A stretch of DNA of 43,767 nt, from positions 1-43,767 of the forward strand of contig JAUICE010000010.1 of assembly GCA_030428185.1 (NCBI GenBank). Reading direction: 5' to 3'. Positions 31,601 to 38,829 of the stretch are shown here, piece by piece. The notes beneath the pieces are model-generated. The model was not told the origin of the DNA, ran no database searches, and saw nothing but the letters and a program-made list of their open reading frames with translations. Position numbers and translations under genes: made by a program. The stretch comes from Gammaproteobacteria bacterium (GTDB lineage Bacteria > Pseudomonadota > Gammaproteobacteria > Legionellales > Legionellaceae). Each line of letters opens with the position of its first letter. Position 1 is the stretch's first letter.

Positions 31601-34600
31601 TTGACAAAGCCTTTAGGACGTTGACAAAACATGATTTCAGAAATGATTCAGTAACAGAATTGAAGAGCAATTTAGAAATAATCGTTGGCCAAATAAAAGA
31701 ACTTCCGCCTGATCCCAACAAAAAAGCTCAGTTAAATCTTGAACTTTATGCCATATTGTTTGAACTATTATATCGAGCAACGGGGAAGTATCCTCATATG
31801 GCTCAGCAATATGCATTGGTTATGGATACTGTATTAATGCAAGGAGATAAGCACTTTTTACAATTAGCAACGGGAGAGGGAAAAAGCCACTTCCAAGCCT
31901 TACAAGCAGCACGTGGTGTCGTTCTTGGTGAAAAAGTTATTATCGCTACAGCTAAAACACCACTGGCTCAAAGAGACCAAGAAGAGTACGCACAATTTTT
32001 TAGTCTTTTAGGTAAAAAAACAGCAATCATTCACGCCGATAGCACACCCTCAACCTATAGCAGCAGTGATGTTGTGTATACAACGCCAGGCAGTTTTTCA
32101 CTGTTTAAAGCGATGAACGGTATTCATACACGTGATGTAAGCTCTAGACTATTAGTTGCCGATGAGGCTGATGTTCTTGTTGAAGAAGAAAAGAGCAATC
32201 AATATGAAACAGCAGCGAGCGGTCTTTACTCGGCACGTGAATTGAAGTGGTTTTATGAGGCGCTGCTTGAAACAATTTCTGAAGTCGAAGATATTACATC
32301 AATCAATCAGAGCAACTTACAAGCTTTATTTACAACAGCCAAAACCAAGGCGCAGCGTCAGTTTTTAGAAAAACTTTCTCCTGAAGAGTTAAAGGAGTGG
32401 TTGTTAAGTGCGTATCTTGCACAACATCATTATCAAGAAGGTGTTCACTATAGTGTTTTAAAAGAGGCACCTATCATGGTTGGGGGTGAGATACAATCAA
32501 TGAGGCAAATAGTTCCATTGACAGATCAGCAACAATTAAATATGGGCTCTAGTTTTAAAAAGGGAATACAAGCACTGATAGCAACCAAGCATAATCTTCA
32601 AAGTAGAGCTGAACGTGCGCGCGAAAATGTTTATGTTCATGCCGATGGGCAAAGCCTATCACTCACTACATCTTCAGAGTTTTTTGGTTGGTTTAAGAAA
32701 GTCAGCGCCATGTCAGCGACAACAGGTGGTCTTTTAACCAGAGAGACATTTAAACGTCTTGGCTTTGATTGTTTAGAAACACCAACTAACTATAAGTCTA
32801 GAAGACAACTTGATGGAAACACATTTTGTACTGATGATTATATTCAAACTCTAGTAACTAAAATCAAAGAAGCGCGTGCTAACGGTGTGTCGGTATTAAT
32901 TAGTTGCGAAAATGATGCTGAAGTTAATCGTCTTCATCAAGTGATTTGTTCACAGTTAGAGGAAGCAGATAAAGAATATTTTTTAAAACATACGTTAGAT
33001 GATGGAAATGAAGTTTTAAAAACAAAAAAAGAGAAAGAGGACTGGCAAGGAGGAATAAAACACCAAGGAGTAATATTATTAACCTCAAGTCTAACTCGAG
33101 GGGATAATCCTGGTGTTGATAGCGTTATCAATGTTGACTTGAGTAAAACGTCTAGTGATTTAGAGCAGGTTTTTGGTCGTACAGCAAGAGCCGGTAAAAA
33201 AGGTACAACACAAGCTATTTACAAAACATCTGATATTGATCAAAGATATGCCGAGTTAAAAAAACAATATCAAACACTAAGAGGCTTATTGCAGGCAGGA
33301 AATACAACAAACATAATTCAAGAGGTATATCCCAATCTTGCTACAAATTTAGAGAATGACGCTATATCTATAGAAGATAAATATCAAACGATCCTCGCTT
33401 TAAATGATTGTATTCCCTATCTACAGAGTGAAAAAGAGCGTGCGTTTAATAATAGGCTGGCTTTTGTGTGCACGAAATTAAGTGACTGTCGTATTGAGAC
33501 ATGGCAGAAACAAGGTTTTATGCACTTGGCCCAACAGCTTAATTTTCTCGAGATTGAAGACCAATATATCATGAGTGAATTATCAGATTATTTAAAAGAG
33601 GTGGAGATTGGTTTAAATGTTACAGAGGAGGATTATCAAAACTATCGCAGTCCATCAGTTAATCCAGGGCTTAGAAGTGAAGAACATAGTCAAGCGCAAG
33701 CGCCTTCTAGCGAAGAGGAGCGTAGTGCTATCATTAAAAAGCGATATTTTAAAGAAGGTGAAACTTTAGATAGTTCAGATTTCGACGCCAATGAACTAAG
33801 CGACCTTGAACAGGCCTTAGAGCTATTTACTAAACTACAAAAGTCAGTACTAACAACAAATCAACCCAAATCGTTACAATTTGTTGTTGAGGTGCAAAAT
33901 GCATTTAAAAAACAAGAAAACTATCCATTATTTGAAGCTTTATTACAACAAACAAACGCATGGTTTTTTTATGATTCAGATAGCTTTATTCAAACTACAA
34001 AAGCCACAAAGCATGCTAGAGAATGCTTTGCTTTATGGGAGGCATTAGCAAAGAGCGATAATTTAAGTTTGCCAAACGATACAGATTTTATCATTAAAGC
34101 GCTAGAATTAATGAAGGGTAACGATAAGCTCGGCCTACAGTTTTTACGCATCATCATGGAGCTTCCTAAATCAGTTAGAGAAAAAAACAAGGAAATGTTG
34201 TTAGCCTTGATGGATGAGTTGAGTACAGATAAAGAGAAGAGAAAAAAATATGCCTACCGACTAACGGATACAGAAAGAGAGCAAAAATCACTTAAAATCG
34301 ATGACTTGCTTAATAAAGATAATGAAGGCTTAAAAGCTAAATTAGCTAAAAAGTTAATGACTGTTCTTTTGAAGCAAGCTGGATTTAATAAAGAGGATAT
34401 AAAAGAAGCTTTAGACGCTGAGTTTAGTGATATGACAGAGCGTGCTAAAACAGACTTACGAAATAAATTTTATAAAAAAACACTACTGAAACACATTAAC
34501 AGTATGAAAAAGCGCTTTAACCAAGAGGTGACCGATCCACTCAGTACTCTAGAGACTAGCTTGCAGGATAATAAATTAACAATAGGTGAGAGTCATAGAA

Positions 34601-35817
34601 TACAATTATTAAGCGCAATTAGTACGGTGAATGAGAGACAAGATGATAAGGCTGATAAGCGTATTTCATATTGTATGCGACAAATGGGGATTAAGACGCT
34701 TGAAGCGAAAGCATTGTTGGAGTTGTTATTGGCTTATTACAAACTAAGTGAAGCGCAAGTATTAAACGAATACTTATCACTAACAACCCATACGCAATTT
34801 TCAGCTGATGCATTAGCTAGTGCAATAGACACAGCTGCTAAAAATACTCAACCGATGAGTTCTGAGCAATCAACAGGAATACCGTCAGTAGAAAAGCAAG
34901 AAGGGTTAACTAAAAAGCGTAACGTCATACATCTATTTGCAGAAAAAGCAAAAGCACTGAGCAAGCATTCAGTGACAGCATCTCAGCTACGATTTGTTGA
35001 AGTTAAGCATTTTCTTACAGAAAAATATGCTTCAAATAGCTGCCAGAAAAAAGCACAGGAGTTATTAGAGGTTGCATATAATTATGCGATGGAGCATAAA
35101 CACTTAGAAAGACGGGTTTTACGCTTACCAAGAAAACACAGCAATCAAATTCAAGCAGGTATCCTCATTAATAAACTCATTGAGGCACTTAACAAGGCAG
35201 AGGAAGACCCAAATAGTATGAATGAAGCATTACTGAATCAAATTCTTTATTCGGTATTAAGTAAACTACCTAGAGATGGCTCCTTAAGTAAAAATATCCG
35301 TAAAGTGATGGATAAAGAAAATCTATCACATAAAGCATATTTAAAAGAACTAGAAAGCGCTACGCCGACAAGTGAAATGGGTAATACACCTCAGGTTGCC
35401 CAAGGGGATACACAAACATTATCAGCTGGTTTAGGTGAAGTAATTAATAAGATTAACCCGCCTAAATTCTCTCTAGCAGCGAGAGCCCATAAATCTTTTG
35501 CTAAAGGAATTGAGGCGCTAACCTCTCAGAACTCCTCAGAGCCACAACTTTTTGATGATGTGGTTTTGTTATTAAAACAATATAATTATTCAAAGACCAA
35601 GATTGCTAAAGCAGTGATAGAAGTGCTTTATACAAAGCTTGGATATGAAAGTGAGAGTGCATTTCTTGATGACGTAAAATCCAGTGCTGAAATTAATAAA
35701 AAAGGCTCGATGATAGAAAAAATTTGTGAGTTTTTATATGAAAAGTCTCCAAATCGAGTCGCAGTATTTGATGTGGACCATCAAAAGCCGATAGACAATA
35801 GTAATCCACAAAATTAA
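25639..35817 (+). CDS. Giant protein with an internal SecA-type ATPase domain
   Basis: The 3392-residue protein is of unknown function. Residues about 2045-2545 are a SecA-like DEAD motor. They include TGEGKS (2078-2083, Walker A), DEAD (2175-2178), VSAMSATTGG near 2358 in place of SecA's LSGMTGTA, LTSSLTRGD near 2481-2489, and QVFGRTARAGKKG near 2511 in place of QLRGRSGRQG. The flanks are long, mainly helical and lack transmembrane segments or a signal peptide. Residues about 560-790 contain leucine-rich-like stretches. A run of 19 Gln occupies 845-863. Residues about 2640-3392 are Lys/Glu-rich helices. It lacks the SecA SEC-C zinc tail, so it is not the export ATPase. It is cytosolic or possibly a secreted effector, which is inference. 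It sits between clpA and an NSS transporter with no same-strand neighbour within 250 bases. Confidence 0.8.
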   Translation: MSRNLTSQYANITQYLTGKTISVDPEIVLSVIYKTYGDIFDLSFINEKLGKKDLSNTYVGFFLDAVSKIDEFAEAQKESDSKLTEEQLLLRFFSNHLHNYFTLNDQSVFIDGPPHIGYMERLLGAPHDKELPNIGRLDLARLFRYHQEVKNGLTFQRDSFQRVDGYDIPQIQHVLRLSEAEAFGEDLFQQICQQEVHCLNTKMNQYKNSNPPMDANGQLFFNTLYLELQKKCDIVENYSQQYFQATPCEKNAYSFSFMLNLEDDSTKPDRWVSIDLLPKSGYDYHYQWRLIVYSEFSLTAAEEERLNTFYGRFGLLNEHGSLQDKISYQSEIGKASNPGISSAIKVVGHKHTMTGDTEPGLSKDSLSLAIVREMGFRLGWDLPSKLVEGVDSQHIASAFQNFTRLKNKYEYFTNFAVYLELFGLDSDVKELTKEHIEYYIKHGYPNVEKNLRFNAVKENGHINLDNIYKMKQPNGDFSPNDIHHFLTDTLFSGIVRDIVGGERINEGHNVYAFPFYNSKSGTYDKKLIASYVLLVYLQSAKAKTSTVEIQLSERNKLDKSFLPDIKKALSDNPFIEELEIDAEHKALSKIKKELMPVFARNKWLKSQGYIPPELDDFWQRAAEKWISYVIKHHHDLSDRTKHQDFYTAINGMGGDGLNALLTVLESPRGEMWVETKKGDAHLSLHVSAEAFKACYSQLLNHIQQKHYFPFSQLSIDCQNLTISQLQELLQSIENNCLLESIELTNLGAELDKSSLLTYITTNNFSTKIVLSDLNHAAAGTEELKSYWNMNAQVVYQRNPQTMSRSLADSYEDRDDNEYTRVSRQKINDVLEKFKEGISLQAFQGQQQQQQQQQQQQQQQQQQQLQLQMFQQVNLEAQPPEPITYENISTRLSDFIQKEDILLDDFIKKFKIEKTEDETPLQAWFRHITGAPYPCLARGIIKQFSEESMQYILMHADKFSSGFSYENLPAGFYLIESEDERLTLAYNDQVGYVQGYSDACTLVLNDSKPIAIDTTLGTNFKVFCQESEEALAPDTNTYLSICLFDFIKGERSNIEELNAFLDNNEKIKQQYDALTELQKSFVQKNTSAFIQIAVYFPDKIASFVALHESTLDEVHIQLFKQKLDVEISIDHLQELIIHIGLDEDKAKFITDNFAIKDIQKLLRLYFLRDGKLRIEKLTGALYTLKNSMGDTFETYYDRFISPLENFQQLSTAVEINAIERMANMFHQPQKLEAFMAFCTPHIKHTYEHQFRLFSAFEALDKAGLIVSATMFSGISTANMLVISDRILTICQHLNDEEKHYFLTQLNQFDLSYSGIYYAVIHDGIRRIQDPELKLSKFEQAVSSYRPNLSEAAHWEEGSRLLYINRQLARLGHLTPDQYQQAKKYFANNVKNDWSNLGHARLAILSFCRIKPDAKLETILSSLSASSLKLIAKHLLDNPDVRIDLAHITELNTIDENVLTGIFKFFPNGAFLDAITLHLDAGNASIHQLIAIAKKCKEYSHTQSLALKVVALLAKPVDLSKLTQLNKQLEALSSIQLKQAEVLLKQLFTYTRGEASEDLLHIVEGAILKIKQNNFPSAQSECIAALKRNGLEFAQESLGTYRQISDEELREFTGTNDFTETEINLITPFLKNNLRLTIDEQYAKRNQHDLKRLKIFFLQLKGSFGEVDSFESVIQLLNNLSDEEYWDIHFFQEVMATMAVTLHKGAFSTDLFKQVVLNEDYFKAKSLESIEESLPQSLQRFIVTVLKKSELTHQEKVDLIKIASREYQQTSRLDFAESLTSEDFLKTTVNFRLAINAHVLSTKAENYQDVKAHIEFFKQIDDLDEAQQLWWIISASNPKIRALIKKYFRQYRKDQEKDKQILKIIAIAAAKEGVSDALIERKLEKTIQYLSALEPNELKTLTRVYKNSYFPPDLDKLWRAGKESAGVGKKLISITEDYIKHPNQEYRGDYGLEKFNSSHRKVDFARMLDDCRFLQEGKKLPLTKDEKDKVDKAFRTLTKHDFRNDSVTELKSNLEIIVGQIKELPPDPNKKAQLNLELYAILFELLYRATGKYPHMAQQYALVMDTVLMQGDKHFLQLATGEGKSHFQALQAARGVVLGEKVIIATAKTPLAQRDQEEYAQFFSLLGKKTAIIHADSTPSTYSSSDVVYTTPGSFSLFKAMNGIHTRDVSSRLLVADEADVLVEEEKSNQYETAASGLYSARELKWFYEALLETISEVEDITSINQSNLQALFTTAKTKAQRQFLEKLSPEELKEWLLSAYLAQHHYQEGVHYSVLKEAPIMVGGEIQSMRQIVPLTDQQQLNMGSSFKKGIQALIATKHNLQSRAERARENVYVHADGQSLSLTTSSEFFGWFKKVSAMSATTGGLLTRETFKRLGFDCLETPTNYKSRRQLDGNTFCTDDYIQTLVTKIKEARANGVSVLISCENDAEVNRLHQVICSQLEEADKEYFLKHTLDDGNEVLKTKKEKEDWQGGIKHQGVILLTSSLTRGDNPGVDSVINVDLSKTSSDLEQVFGRTARAGKKGTTQAIYKTSDIDQRYAELKKQYQTLRGLLQAGNTTNIIQEVYPNLATNLENDAISIEDKYQTILALNDCIPYLQSEKERAFNNRLAFVCTKLSDCRIETWQKQGFMHLAQQLNFLEIEDQYIMSELSDYLKEVEIGLNVTEEDYQNYRSPSVNPGLRSEEHSQAQAPSSEEERSAIIKKRYFKEGETLDSSDFDANELSDLEQALELFTKLQKSVLTTNQPKSLQFVVEVQNAFKKQENYPLFEALLQQTNAWFFYDSDSFIQTTKATKHARECFALWEALAKSDNLSLPNDTDFIIKALELMKGNDKLGLQFLRIIMELPKSVREKNKEMLLALMDELSTDKEKRKKYAYRLTDTEREQKSLKIDDLLNKDNEGLKAKLAKKLMTVLLKQAGFNKEDIKEALDAEFSDMTERAKTDLRNKFYKKTLLKHINSMKKRFNQEVTDPLSTLETSLQDNKLTIGESHRIQLLSAISTVNERQDDKADKRISYCMRQMGIKTLEAKALLELLLAYYKLSEAQVLNEYLSLTTHTQFSADALASAIDTAAKNTQPMSSEQSTGIPSVEKQEGLTKKRNVIHLFAEKAKALSKHSVTASQLRFVEVKHFLTEKYASNSCQKKAQELLEVAYNYAMEHKHLERRVLRLPRKHSNQIQAGILINKLIEALNKAEEDPNSMNEALLNQILYSVLSKLPRDGSLSKNIRKVMDKENLSHKAYLKELESATPTSEMGNTPQVAQGDTQTLSAGLGEVINKINPPKFSLAARAHKSFAKGIEALTSQNSSEPQLFDDVVLLLKQYNYSKTKIAKAVIEVLYTKLGYESESAFLDDVKSSAEINKKGSMIEKICEFLYEKSPNRVAVFDVDHQKPIDNSNPQN
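28171..28227 (+). repeat. CAG/CAA trinucleotide run coding for 19 glutamines
   Basis: Nineteen consecutive Gln codons, a mixture of CAG and CAA, follow FQG and precede LQLQMFQQ in the giant protein (residues 845-863). It likely forms a flexible linker or coiled-coil edge. The codon mix makes simple slippage less likely than in a pure repeat, but length variation between strains is plausible. Confidence 0.95.
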
Positions 35818-35831
35818 TTTCGTGATTATTC

Positions 35832-35858
35832 AATGAAAGTAAGTGTCAACTTTTCATT
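35832..35858. terminator. Weak hairpin after the giant gene
   Basis: AATGAAAGT and AACTTTTCATT can pair with one bulge around a short loop, 14 bases after the stop. There is no clear T run. It may end the transcript, but the evidence is thin. Confidence 0.3.
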
Positions 35859-35860
35859 CA

Positions 35861-35906
35861 TGTATATACCCAATGGAAATCAAACTGCACGTTTTGAGCG
35901 TTGATA
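35861..35906 (-). repeat. Left arm of a 46-bp inverted repeat (dispersed repeat family)
   Basis: It matches the reverse complement of 36132-36177 at 38 of 46 positions. Read on the minus strand it goes AACGCTCAAAACGTGCA ... TTCCATTGGGTATAT, the same family as 2547-2583. The two arms bracket about 225 bases that hold two further hairpins. Confidence 0.8.
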
Positions 35907-35913
35907 AATGTCC

Positions 35914-35977
35914 GTCATTTAGCTTTTTCTCTATCGCAATAGAATTATCTATTACTCAATCGAAAAAACTAAATGAC
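35914..35977. repeat. Hairpin inside the inverted-repeat block
   Basis: GTCATTTAGCTTTTTC (35914-35929) pairs with GAAAAAACTAAATGAC (35962-35977) with one mismatch in 16. The intervening 32 bases contain a further partial inverted repeat around CAATAG and CTATTA. Confidence 0.75.
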
Positions 35978-36058
35978 AAAAATTTCTCTTTGCTCAATGA
36001 AGTAGATAATTATCTGATTAATTTATATATTTTATTGCGTTAGGCACAGAGATTTTAA

Positions 36059-36127
36059 TTTAGTTTAAGAGATTGATGATAAGTAATAGCTAGGCCTATT
36101 GCTAATCCATTCATCTCTTAAACTAAA
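36059..36127. repeat. Second hairpin inside the inverted-repeat block
   Basis: TTTAGTTTAAGAGATTGATG (36059-36078) and CATTCATCTCTTAAACTAAA (36108-36127) pair at 18 of 20 positions. The loop region continues the pairing through AAGTAATAG and CCTATTGCT. The transcript of this stretch would fold into one long stem. The region has no credible gene. Confidence 0.75.
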
Positions 36128-36131
36128 AAAA

Positions 36132-36177
36132 TATCAAAGCCTGAAACGCGCAGTTCGGTTTCCATTGGGTATATACC
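36132..36177 (+). repeat. Right arm of the 46-bp inverted repeat
   Basis: This is the partner of 35861-35906. It ends in TTCCATTGGGTATATACC, which runs directly into CCGTATCCTTTCATA (36177-36191). That is a partial copy of the GAAAGGATA subtype in the opposite direction, so two family members meet at a GGGTATATACCC palindrome. Confidence 0.75.
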
Positions 36178-36241
36178 CGTATCCTTTCATATGTCATCAT
36201 AAGCGATAGTCACATACTTCAAGAATAGTTAAGGATGATGT

Positions 36242-37582
36242 ATGCAAAATAAAGGGCAGTGGTCTTCGTATTGGACATTTATTTTTGCAACAGCAGGAGC
36301 TGCGGTTGGTCTTGGAAATATTTGGAAATTTCCTTATATTGCCGGTGAAAATGGTGGTGGCGCTTTTGTGTTGGTGTATTTAGCCTGTGTGCTTATTATT
36401 GGTATTCCGCTAATGATTGCTGAAATTGCAATTGGTCGAGCAGGTGCGCATAATCCGCAAACCAGCATGATGAAATTAACCAAGAAATATCACGTCAGTC
36501 GTTATTGGTCCTATGCTGGATTTCTTATTGTTCTATCCGGTTTTTTAATATTATCTTACTACTCAGTAATTGCAGGTTGGGCGGTTGCATATGTATTTAA
36601 AATGCTCGGAGGAGTTTTTGAGCATGCAGATGCAACCAAAGTAAAACAGATATTTGATGCTTTAGTGCACTCACAAAATCAGCTGTTGTTTTGGCACTCT
36701 GTTGTTATGATCAGTACCATAGGTGTGGTATCGCTAGGTGTTGAAAAAGGCCTTGAGCGAGCGGTATATTATTTATTTCCCGCGATGTTAGCTTTATTGC
36801 TCATTTTAGTTGGTTATTCAATGAGCACAGGTTATTTTCAAGAAGGTGTTTCTTTTTTATTTCATCCAAAAATGTCAAAACTAACGTCCACAGGGATTTT
36901 AGTTGCAGTAGGGCATGCATTTTTTACGCTTAGTATCGCAACAGGTAGTATTATGATGTATGGAGCATACTTACCACGACACATCTCAATTTTAAAAACA
37001 AGTATGTATATTGCAGGATTTGATACGCTGATTGCTTTACTTGCAGGTCTTGCAATTTTCCCAGTAGTTTTTGCACACGGGTTACCTCCGAGTGCTGGCC
37101 CAGGTCTAATTTTTCAGTCATTGCCGTTATCTTTTGGGCATATGCCTTACGGTATGTTTATTGGTACAGTATTTTTTATCATGCTTGTGTTTGCAGCGTT
37201 TACTTCTGCCATATCCCTACTTGAACCCAGTGTTGCTTGGTTGATGGATACGTTTCACCTATCAAGAAGAAAAGCGGCATTATTTTCTGGTGTGGCTATT
37301 TGGATATTAAGCCTTATCACAGTCTTTTCATTTAATCGTTGGCAGCATGTGACCCTATTTAAATTAAATCCGTTTGATTTATTGGATATGCTCACAGCAA
37401 ATATTATGTTGCCACTGGGAGGATTATTGGTTGCTATATTTGCTGCTTGGAAATTTAAAGGCGCAAGACATGAGCTAGAACTTAGAGAGGGGCCACTATT
37501 TCGTTTATGGCAGTTTTGCTTGGGTGTGATTGCGCCGATCGCAATTATTACGGTTTTTTTGCATGCCTTAGGCCTGGTATAG
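36242..37582 (+). CDS. Sodium-dependent transporter, NSS/SNF family
   Basis: The 446-residue inner-membrane protein has about 11-12 helices. Helix 1 carries the family signature GLGNIWKFPY at residues 23-32, which binds sodium and substrate in LeuT-type transporters. GENGGGAFVLVYL follows directly. Family substrates are amino acids or related amines, and the specificity here cannot be read. The start ATG has AAGGATGA upstream. It lies 9 bases before anmK and probably shares its transcript. The repeat block just upstream fills its leader region. Confidence 0.92.
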   Translation: MQNKGQWSSYWTFIFATAGAAVGLGNIWKFPYIAGENGGGAFVLVYLACVLIIGIPLMIAEIAIGRAGAHNPQTSMMKLTKKYHVSRYWSYAGFLIVLSGFLILSYYSVIAGWAVAYVFKMLGGVFEHADATKVKQIFDALVHSQNQLLFWHSVVMISTIGVVSLGVEKGLERAVYYLFPAMLALLLILVGYSMSTGYFQEGVSFLFHPKMSKLTSTGILVAVGHAFFTLSIATGSIMMYGAYLPRHISILKTSMYIAGFDTLIALLAGLAIFPVVFAHGLPPSAGPGLIFQSLPLSFGHMPYGMFIGTVFFIMLVFAAFTSAISLLEPSVAWLMDTFHLSRRKAALFSGVAIWILSLITVFSFNRWQHVTLFKLNPFDLLDMLTANIMLPLGGLLVAIFAAWKFKGARHELELREGPLFRLWQFCLGVIAPIAIITVFLHALGLV

Positions 37583-37591
37583 GAGAGAAGT

Positions 37592-38665
37592 ATGTATGCA
37601 ATTGGCTTGATGTCTGGGACTAGCCTTGATGGTATTGATGCGGTTTTGATGAAGCTTTCTGACTATCAGGTGATAGGACGTGCCCATACGCCTTATAGCG
37701 ATGGAATAAAAAATCGACTAAACGCTTTGATGGGCAGTGATTCAGTCAGTCTTTCAGCACTATATGCAATAAGCCATGATTTATCCATATGCTATGCCGA
37801 TACCATACAAAAGCTCCTGTCTAAAAAAAAATCGCTATCTATCGCTGTCATTGGTTGTCATGGACAAGCTGTTTTACATAAACCAGAAGAAAAACCTCCG
37901 TTTAGTGTACAGTTGGTTTGTCCGTATACACTATCAAAGCGTACCAAACTACCGGTTGCCTATGATTTTCGCCAAGCAGATATGGTCTATGGTGGGCAAG
38001 GAGCTCCACTGGCGCCCATATTTCATCATGAGCTGTTTTCGCTAGATGACAAAACGGCGGTGATTAATTTAGGTGGAATAGCAAACATTAGTTATGTTGA
38101 CGATAAGAAAGCGATTCGTGGTTTTGATACTGGGCCTGCAAACGGGCTAATGGATTTGTGGGCACAATGTCATCTTAATAAGCCGTTTGATGAAAATGGT
38201 GCGTGGGCGCTGACAGGTGATATTCAAGATGATCTTTTAGCACAATTCTTAGCAGATCCATTTTTTAAAAAAGCACAGCCCAAAAGTTTAGATAAACAGT
38301 ATTTTGCTAAATATTGGTTAGATAGAAAATTAACAATACGAGACTTTAGGCCTGAAGACGTTCAGCGAACGCTGCTGGAGTTAACAGTGCGCTCTAGTAT
38401 AGAGTCTTTGCAACAAGTTGCACCCAATGTGCAAACACTAATTGTCTGCGGTGGTGGGGCTAAAAATAACGCATTGATTGATGCTTATAAAAGAGAGTTT
38501 TCTTCAGTAAAAACCAGTGGTGCTTACGGTTATCAATCCCAGGATATAGAAGCAATGATGATGGCATGGTTAGGGCTAAAACGATTAAACCATGAGCGTG
38601 TTGATTTATCGACAGTGACAGGAAGTCAATTAACACTGATTTTAGGTGCAATGGTTCTACCTTAA
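37592..38665 (+). CDS. anmK: Anhydro-N-acetylmuramic acid kinase
   Basis: The enzyme opens and phosphorylates 1,6-anhydro-MurNAc to MurNAc-6-phosphate during cell-wall recycling. The 357 residues carry the N-terminal GLMSGTSLDGID (5-16) and then VIGCHGQAV. GFDTGPANGLMD and VCGGGAKNNALID belong to the ASKHA fold. GGAGAG precedes the ATG. It follows the NSS transporter gene closely. Lytic transglycosylases MltA and Slt in this window generate the anhydro sugars that feed it. Confidence 0.96.
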   Translation: MYAIGLMSGTSLDGIDAVLMKLSDYQVIGRAHTPYSDGIKNRLNALMGSDSVSLSALYAISHDLSICYADTIQKLLSKKKSLSIAVIGCHGQAVLHKPEEKPPFSVQLVCPYTLSKRTKLPVAYDFRQADMVYGGQGAPLAPIFHHELFSLDDKTAVINLGGIANISYVDDKKAIRGFDTGPANGLMDLWAQCHLNKPFDENGAWALTGDIQDDLLAQFLADPFFKKAQPKSLDKQYFAKYWLDRKLTIRDFRPEDVQRTLLELTVRSSIESLQQVAPNVQTLIVCGGGAKNNALIDAYKREFSSVKTSGAYGYQSQDIEAMMMAWLGLKRLNHERVDLSTVTGSQLTLILGAMVLP

Positions 38666-38740
38666 CTACTTATTGTTTAGAGGTTTTATCATTCAATAGA
38701 CGACAGCGATGGAATACTAGAGTAATCGAGCAATATGAGA

Positions 38741-38771
38741 ATAGTTTCCGCGTGGATATTGCGGAAACTAT
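38741..38771. terminator. Perfect 11-bp hairpin between convergent anmK and rne
   Basis: ATAGTTTCCGC (38741-38751) and GCGGAAACTAT (38761-38771) are exact complements with a 9-base loop. It lies between two convergent gene ends, so it may stop transcription from both sides, although neither strand has a T run after it. Confidence 0.5.
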
Positions 38772-38829
38772 GAGGAAAAGGATATCGCGTTGTACGTATT
38801 ACGCTAATCAAAGAGCGGTTTTAGAGTCT

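Noticed and set aside
31750-33300. Canonical secA
   Set aside because: Motifs are SecA-like but diverged (TGEGKS, DEAD, GRTARAG), it is embedded in a 3392-residue frame and the SecA C-terminal zinc tail is missing.
35843-36043. Open frame of 66 codons after the giant gene
   Set aside because: It covers the left repeat arm and most of the first hairpin, has no ribosome binding site and has no family-like sequence.
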